From positions 1 through 8,308 of the forward strand of contig RFKA01000119.1 of NCBI GenBank assembly GCA_003694385.1: DNA of 8,308 nt, read 5' to 3'. Numbering within the stretch: the stretch's first letter is position 1; the number at the start of each line of letters is the position of its first letter. The notes beneath the pieces are model-generated. The model was not told the origin of the DNA. It saw nothing but the letters and a program-made list of their open reading frames with translations, and ran no database searches. The translations under genes were made by a program, and so were the position numbers. The DNA is from Candidatus Woesearchaeota archaeon (GTDB lineage Archaea; Nanobdellota; Nanobdellia; Woesearchaeales; UBA525). This document shows, piece by piece, positions 4,776 to 8,308 of the stretch.

Positions 4776-5843
4776 TTAGAATTCAGTCAGTTTCGTTGTG
4801 GTTTTTCGGTGCACGATGGTGGTGTTCCCTCCCTCACCGGTCTGGCGCTCGAGCGTGACGAAGTTCCCCTCGTCGAGCGCCGCAATCTTGCGCTGGAAGG
4901 TCTTGTATGAGACCTCGCCGCCCGCTTTCTTGTAGAGCTTGTAGAGGTCCCCAATCTTCTTTCCGCTATGGGCTTTTACGATGTCATAGATTGCGCGCTC
5001 GTCTTCTTTGAGGTCCTGGCTGTTCTTGATGGTGAACTCATCCATGCCCGCAATGGCCTGCTTGACGTGGTCGAGAGTAATTTTCTTGCTCGCCACTGCT
5101 TCCGCTTTCGCCGCCGCCTCGCGCATAAGAAAGAGCCCTGTGCGAATGTCTTTTGCAGCCGTTGCTCGTTGCGCGACGAGGCTGAACGCCTCGGTATCCC
5201 AGACGCCCGGCGGGAATGCGTAGTCCCGTCGCTGCCTGAGGATCTCGAGCGTCTGGCTCCCCGTGTACTCCTTGAACGCGAGCAACTCGGGGGTGAGGCG
5301 GCTCTTGATGCGCTCGTCGAGCTCCGCGAGCCAGCTCTTGTAGTTCGTGATGAGGATGATGCTTTTCTTCAGTAGTTCTTGGATGAGGCTGTAGAGGAAG
5401 TCGAACTCGGCAGCTTTATCGATCTCGTCGAAGACGATGACTGCCGCTTTCTTATTGATGATGCTTGCCACGACCTTGAGGAGCTCGCTTGTATTCTTGT
5501 TCTGCGTGAACTTGAAGCCGAGCTGGTCGCACATCTCAAGGTAGACTTTGTAGCTCGTGTCCGTCTGCCAGCAGTTGATGTAGATAGCGTATGCTTCGTC
5601 GTGCTCTTCCTCGAGCTCCTTGAGCACGTGGCGCACCGCTGCCGTCTTACCGATGCCTGGTGGCCCGTGGATGAAGATATTCCTCCCGTTGCGTCCTTGC
5701 AGCAGTGGCGCGATGGCGCGTGCAATAGCCTCTTGTTCTCGCTCCCTGAACGGGAGGAGTTTCGGGAGGAACTCGTAGTCGAGTGCATTCTCGTTCCTGA
5801 TGAGGCTCTCGCCCTCTTTCAGGACATCGTCGAACAGACCCAT
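4776..5843 (-). CDS. cdc6: Orc1/Cdc6 replication initiator (AAA+ ATPase with winged helix)
   Basis: A 355-residue origin-binding AAA+ protein. Visible in order are the Orc1/Cdc6 N-terminal segment (LPKLLPFREREQEAIARAIA, 26-45), Walker A HGPPGIGKT (59-67), Walker B VIVFDEID (135-142), sensor 1 LITN (164-167), the DERIKSRLTPE block (176-186), sensor 2 KDIRTGLFLM (Arg234) and a C-terminal winged helix (about 283-347, IGDLYKLYKKAGGEVSYKTF plus a beta wing). All ATPase residues are present. By homology it binds origin repeats and loads MCM. An in-frame ATG at 5885 would add 14 residues, but the TATA at 5865-5872 lies inside that extension and is 25.5 nt from the ATG at 5843. The protein from 5843 begins MGLFDDVLKEGESL, typical for the family, so 5843 is chosen. 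No clear origin repeat array was found next to it. Confidence 0.95.
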   Translation of the reverse strand: MGLFDDVLKEGESLIRNENALDYEFLPKLLPFREREQEAIARAIAPLLQGRNGRNIFIHGPPGIGKTAAVRHVLKELEEEHDEAYAIYINCWQTDTSYKVYLEMCDQLGFKFTQNKNTSELLKVVASIINKKAAVIVFDEIDKAAEFDFLYSLIQELLKKSIILITNYKSWLAELDERIKSRLTPELLAFKEYTGSQTLEILRQRRDYAFPPGVWDTEAFSLVAQRATAAKDIRTGLFLMREAAAKAEAVASKKITLDHVKQAIAGMDEFTIKNSQDLKEDERAIYDIVKAHSGKKIGDLYKLYKKAGGEVSYKTFQRKIAALDEGNFVTLERQTGEGGNTTIVHRKTTTKLTEF

Positions 5844-5864
5844 GGCTACCGTTGGGGTGGGCTT

Positions 5865-5872
5865 GTTTATAT
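5865..5872 (-). promoter_or_regulatory. TATA promoter of cdc6, overlapping the upstream stop codon
   Basis: The reverse strand reads ATATAAAC. The upstream gene's TAA (5867-5869) lies inside it. The spacing of 25.5 nt to the ATG at 5843 predicts a leaderless transcript and excludes the longer start. Confidence 0.72.
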
Positions 5873-6169
5873 GTGTGATGGGCATCCGAGATGCCTACGG
5901 AGCTCTGCGAGGAGTTCTTCCCTGCTGCGGGAGAAACCGAGGAATTTATGCGTGTGTATAGGAATGGTTCCGCGCTTCAGGAGCTTTTTGCGCTCTCGTT
6001 TTGATTTTTCTTGTTTCGAGACTTGGAAATAGAACGTTTTCCCGTTATACTCTGCAACGACGTCCGCTTTGCGTGGCCCGCCGTCTTCTTCGGGGGTTGC
6101 GAGGCGCGCCTTTACTCCAGGAATGCGGTTCAAGAGTGCGCAGATGTAGCGTTCGTCGTGGTTGTGCAT
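5867..6169 (-). CDS. Small basic protein, possible PD-(D/E)xK-like nuclease-fold remnant
   Basis: A 100-residue basic protein not recognised with certainty. The centre, KADVVAEYNGKTFYFQVSKQ (34-53), looks like the beta-hairpin of PD-(D/E)xK nucleases and archaeal resolvases (Asp, then about 10-15 residues later E/Q-x-K). Here Asp36 is present, but the second half-site reads Gln49-Val-Ser51-Lys52, so the acid is replaced and the lysine is one position late. An N-terminal helix (ERYICALLNRIPGV, 6-19), a Lys/Arg-rich segment (52-66) and a C-terminal helix (SREELLAELRRHL) surround it. It may be a DNA-binding or inactive nuclease-like protein; the fold is an inference. The ATG at 6169 has a TATA 26.5 nt upstream. 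The stop lies 23 bp before cdc6, whose promoter it overlaps. Confidence 0.7.
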   Translation of the reverse strand: MHNHDERYICALLNRIPGVKARLATPEEDGGPRKADVVAEYNGKTFYFQVSKQEKSKRERKKLLKRGTIPIHTHKFLGFSRSREELLAELRRHLGCPSHI

Positions 6170-6191
6170 GTGTTGTCTCTCTTTGTAGCTC

Positions 6192-6199
6192 TATTAAAT
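6192..6199 (-). promoter_or_regulatory. TATA promoter of the 100-residue protein (leaderless geometry)
   Basis: The reverse strand reads ATTTAATA within GTATTTAATAG, centred 26.5 nt from the ATG at 6169. Confidence 0.65.
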
Positions 6200-6304
6200 A
6201 CTTTTGTTGAGAGCTTGGCTCTTTCAAACTTCCCAATCTCTTCAACCTCCACGGCAACCTCTCGGAGCATTTTCCCCGCCTTGAAGCGTTCTTGCTCTCC
6301 AAAC

Positions 6305-6312
6305 CTTTAAAT
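6305..6312 (+). promoter_or_regulatory. TATA promoter of DNA ligase (leaderless geometry)
   Basis: CTTTAAAT is centred 27.5 nt upstream of the ATG at 6336 and is preceded by CCAAAC, a fair BRE. There is no Shine-Dalgarno near the start (CTTATTGTT directly precedes it), which agrees with leaderless translation. Confidence 0.7.
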
Positions 6313-6335
6313 CTCGTCACAGTCTGCTTATTGTT

Positions 6336-8117
6336 ATGCGCTACGCAGATCTCGTCTCACTCTACCTTGATTTAGAGGCGACGACGAAACGGCTCGAGAA
6401 GACGCACTTGCTCGCGCGCTTCCTCAAGGAGCGCTTCTCGAAGAACGGCTCGCGGGAAGAGCTCTCGGCGACGCTTCAGCTTCTCCAGGGGCGCTTGTTT
6501 CCCCCGTGGGACAAGCGTACGCTCGGCATGAGCAGCAACCTCGTCGTGAAGGCCATCGCGGCCGCCGCTGGCACGACTGAGGAGCACGTTAAGGAGGAGT
6601 GGAAGCAGCTCGGTGACCTCGGCAAGGTCGCCGTCGCGCTTGTCGCGAAGAAGAAACAGGCAACATTGTTCTCGCGCGAGCTCTCCGTGCTTGACGTTGT
6701 CACGACGCTCCGGAAGCTGCCGGGCATTGAAGGGGAGCGCAGTGTTGAAACGAAGGTGAAGCTCGTCGCTTCCCTGCTCACGAGCGCGACCGGTGAGGAG
6801 CCGCGTTTCATCCTCCGCACGGTGCTCGAGGAGCTCCGCGTCGGTATCGCCGAGGGAACGATGCGCGACGCTCTTTGCTGGGCCTTCCTTAACCCACAAA
6901 TAACCTACGATATGGAAAATAATGATATTGTCTTCACGAGCGAAGCAGGCAGGGCCGCGTACAACGAACTCATTACTGCCGTCCAAGACGCCTACGACCT
7001 CACGAGCGACTTCGGCGTCGTCGCGGATGTGGCGCGCACGAAAGGTGTCGCTGGTCTGCGCGCCATAACGCTCGAGCTCGGCAAACCCCTGCGCGTCATG
7101 CTCGCTCAGCGAGAATCAACTGTTGCCGCGGCAATGGATCGGGTTGGGCGCCCCGCAGCGCTCGAATACAAATACGATGGCTTCCGCATGCAAATACACA
7201 AGCAAGGCTCGCAAATAACGATTTTTACTCGTCGCCTTGAGAACGTCACGAAGCAGTTTCCCGACGTCGTCGCCTCCGTTAAGAAGCACATCAAGGCCCG
7301 AGAGTGCCTGATCGACTGTGAGGCCGTCGGCTACGACCCCGCGTCAGGGCGCTATAAGCCTTTCCAGTATATCAGCCAGCGTATACGGCGCAAGTATGAT
7401 ATTGCGAAGATGGCGGAGGAACTGCCCGTCGAGCTCAACGTCTTTGACATCCTCTATGTTGATGGTGAGACGCTCCTGAAGACGCCCTTCAAGGAGCGGC
7501 GGGCGCGCCTACGGGAGGTGCTTCCGCGCGACGTGCCGAGAAAGGTACGCCTTAGTGCTTACCTCGAGACGAGCGACGACAAGGCAGGGGAGGCATTCTA
7601 TAAGGACAGCCTCGCCGCGGGGCATGAAGGAGTCATGGTCAAGGCGCTCAGCGCCCCGTACAGGCCCGGCTCGCGCGTTGGCACCTGGGTGAAGGTCAAA
7701 CCCGTTATGGATACCTTCGATCTCGTCATTGTTGCGGCAGAATGGGGTGAGGGGAAGCGCTCGGGATGGCTCACGAGCTTCACGCTCGCATGCCAGGATG
7801 ACGATGGCGCTTTCGTCACGATTGGCCGCGTCGGCACTGGCTTAAAAGAGCTCGAGCAGGAAGGCGGCGTCACGTTCCGTGAGCTTACCGAGCGGCTCAA
7901 GCCGCACATCACTGCGGAGCACGGCCGTGACGTAGCCCTTGCCCCTGCAGTCGTGCTTGAGGTGGCTTTCGAGGAGATTCAGCAGAGCCCGAGCTATGAG
8001 TCGGGCTACGCCCTAAGGTTCCCCCGCGTCATCCGCGTCCGCGACGACCGTTCGCCAGAAGATGTCACGTCAATTGAGGAAGTCCGCCTCGCGTTTGAGC
8101 AGCAGCGGCGTGGATAG
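6336..8117 (+). CDS. lig: ATP-dependent DNA ligase (archaeal/eukaryal type)
   Basis: A complete 593-residue ligase that seals nicks using ATP, needed for Okazaki fragment joining and repair. The N-terminal DNA-binding domain (about 1-215, with GRLFPPWDKRTLGMS and LRVGIAEGTMRDAL) is followed by the adenylation domain: motif I LEYKYDGFR with the nucleophile Lys279, motif III LIDCEAVG (Glu329), motif IIIa VFDILYVDG (369-377), motif IV HEGVMVK (430-436) and motif V TWVKVKP (450-456). The OB-fold ends with motif VI ALRFPRVIRVRDDRSPEDVT. The length is normal for archaeal ligases (about 550-610), and every catalytic motif is present. The start has a TATA at leaderless spacing. It is divergent from the 100-residue gene/cdc6 cluster, so ligase and initiator share one promoter region. 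The specificity for ATP is from family knowledge; some archaeal ligases also use ADP or NAD. Confidence 0.97.
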   Translation: MRYADLVSLYLDLEATTKRLEKTHLLARFLKERFSKNGSREELSATLQLLQGRLFPPWDKRTLGMSSNLVVKAIAAAAGTTEEHVKEEWKQLGDLGKVAVALVAKKKQATLFSRELSVLDVVTTLRKLPGIEGERSVETKVKLVASLLTSATGEEPRFILRTVLEELRVGIAEGTMRDALCWAFLNPQITYDMENNDIVFTSEAGRAAYNELITAVQDAYDLTSDFGVVADVARTKGVAGLRAITLELGKPLRVMLAQRESTVAAAMDRVGRPAALEYKYDGFRMQIHKQGSQITIFTRRLENVTKQFPDVVASVKKHIKARECLIDCEAVGYDPASGRYKPFQYISQRIRRKYDIAKMAEELPVELNVFDILYVDGETLLKTPFKERRARLREVLPRDVPRKVRLSAYLETSDDKAGEAFYKDSLAAGHEGVMVKALSAPYRPGSRVGTWVKVKPVMDTFDLVIVAAEWGEGKRSGWLTSFTLACQDDDGAFVTIGRVGTGLKELEQEGGVTFRELTERLKPHITAEHGRDVALAPAVVLEVAFEEIQQSPSYESGYALRFPRVIRVRDDRSPEDVTSIEEVRLAFEQQRRG

Positions 8118-8255
8118 TCTTCTCTGCCTGAACGTTCTTTCCGTAATCTTCTCGATCTCCCCTTTCCGTAATTCTTTGTTCGCGTAGATAAGTTCCCTTT
8201 TTTCCCGCCTGGTACACCCAACCCCCTCATTTCTTGTGGAAATCCATTGTTTCAT
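8070..8255 (-). CDS. Possible 61-codon basic protein behind a palindromic operator
   Basis: A tentative reverse ORF beginning MKQWISTRNEGVGCTRREKR and continuing as a Lys/Glu/Arg-rich helical stretch (residues 20-42). The last ~15 codons are antisense to the ligase 3' end. In its favour: the ATG at 8255 follows directly after a perfect inverted repeat; AT-rich TATA-like DNA lies 28-30 nt upstream, the leaderless spacing used across the window; and the strand is purine-rich, like the coding strands here. Against it: no recognised family, short length, and a 48-bp convergent overlap with ligase. If it is not real, the region 8118-8308 holds only the ligase terminator and the promoter of a gene beyond the edge. 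Confidence 0.35.
   Translation of the reverse strand: MKQWISTRNEGVGCTRREKRELIYANKELRKGEIEKITERTFRQRRLSTPLLLKREADFLN
8198..8203 (+). terminator. Oligo-T tract downstream of ligase
   Basis: Six T residues within a pyrimidine-rich stretch about 80 nt after the ligase stop. Archaeal termination commonly uses T-tracts without hairpins. The 11-mer CTTTCCGTAAT is repeated at 8137-8147 and 8162-8172 in the same stretch. Confidence 0.4.
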
Positions 8256-8276
8256 TTTTGGAACAATGTTCCAAAA
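8256..8276. promoter_or_regulatory. Perfect 10-bp inverted repeat, candidate operator
   Basis: TTTTGGAACA, one central base (8266), then TGTTCCAAAA: 10 of 10 arm positions pair. It lies between an AT-rich TATA region (8279-8294) and the ATG at 8255 on the reverse strand, covering the predicted transcription start, a usual position for an archaeal repressor site. It is also directly upstream of a possible forward promoter that leaves the window, so it could control both directions. Confidence 0.65.
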
Positions 8277-8278
8277 TC

Positions 8279-8294
8279 GATATATTTATTAATA
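8279..8294. promoter_or_regulatory. AT-rich bidirectional TATA region
   Basis: The segment GATATATTTATTAAT can be read as TATA in either direction: TAAATATA on the reverse strand (towards 8255) and TTTATTAAT on the forward strand (a start would fall near 8315, outside the window). Confidence 0.45.
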
Positions 8295-8308
8295 TCTCTC
8301 TTTCTGGC

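Noticed and set aside
5844..5885. Longer Cdc6 start at an upstream ATG
   Set aside because: The extension contains the TATA element and overlaps the upstream gene. The ATG at 5843 has leaderless spacing and a family-like N-terminus.
6045..6320. Reverse 91-codon open frame over the ligase/100-residue gene divergent region
   Set aside because: It is rich in Arg/Ser, spans both promoters, and is out of frame with the better-supported 100-residue gene.
8231..8243. TTCTTGTGGAAAT as an origin-recognition-box-like sequence
   Set aside because: It matches about 10 of 13 bases of the TTCCAGTGGAAAC core remembered from archaeal origins, but it is a single copy without the G-rich flank and 2.4 kb from cdc6.
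8256..8276. The inverted repeat as a LexA/DinR-type SOS box
   Set aside because: The GAAC/GTTC halves are 3 bases apart, not 4, and LexA is bacterial. A different regulator is more likely.
1..8308. CRISPR array, tRNA or rRNA gene, insertion sequence
   Set aside because: No regularly spaced repeats, no cloverleaf-like segment, and no transposase motifs or terminal repeats were seen on either strand.

Overview
The window is archaeal chromosomal DNA, moderately GC-rich and very tightly packed. The evidence is an Orc1/Cdc6 initiator, an archaeal/eukaryal-type ATP-dependent DNA ligase, a short TsaC/Sua5 protein, and BRE/TATA promoters instead of bacterial -35/-10 boxes. The lineage cannot be fixed from sequence alone. 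A compact euryarchaeal or DPANN-like archaeon is a reasonable guess, no more.

Layout from left to right: the 3' part of a TatD-family hydrolase (+, cut by the window edge); a convergent, very divergent bacterial-type S-adenosylmethionine synthetase (-); a divergent promoter region; a small acidic-tailed protein (+); a convergent two-gene operon of tsaC and a calcineurin-like phosphoesterase (-); three tiny translationally coupled ORFs (-, 37, 39 and 40 codons, 3383-3749); a two-histidine (2H) phosphoesterase-like protein (-); Orc1/Cdc6 (-); a 100-residue protein of unknown function (-); then, divergently, DNA ligase (+). The right edge holds a possible 61-codon reverse-strand ORF preceded by a perfect 10-bp inverted repeat inside an AT-rich promoter region.

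Gene ends overlap (25 bp, 4 bp and possibly 48 bp at convergent pairs), and one promoter overlaps the stop codon of the gene before it. Two start modes are visible. Six genes have a TATA-like element centred 25.5-27.5 nt upstream of the start codon, so their mRNAs are probably leaderless: the small protein at 1863, tsaC, the 2H protein, cdc6, the 100-residue protein and ligase. Downstream genes in operons instead carry a Shine-Dalgarno of the GGTG(A)/GAGG type that overlaps or abuts the stop codon of the gene before. This rule fixes several start codons.

Functionally, the right half groups DNA replication and repair genes (Orc1/Cdc6, ligase, a possible nuclease-fold protein and a 2H protein). 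The left half holds tRNA modification (t6A, via TsaC), a phosphoesterase, a TatD nuclease and a SAM-synthetase homologue. The points most worth a second look are the SAM-synthetase homologue, which has lost several catalytic residues, the three-member microprotein operon, and the palindromic operator at the right edge.
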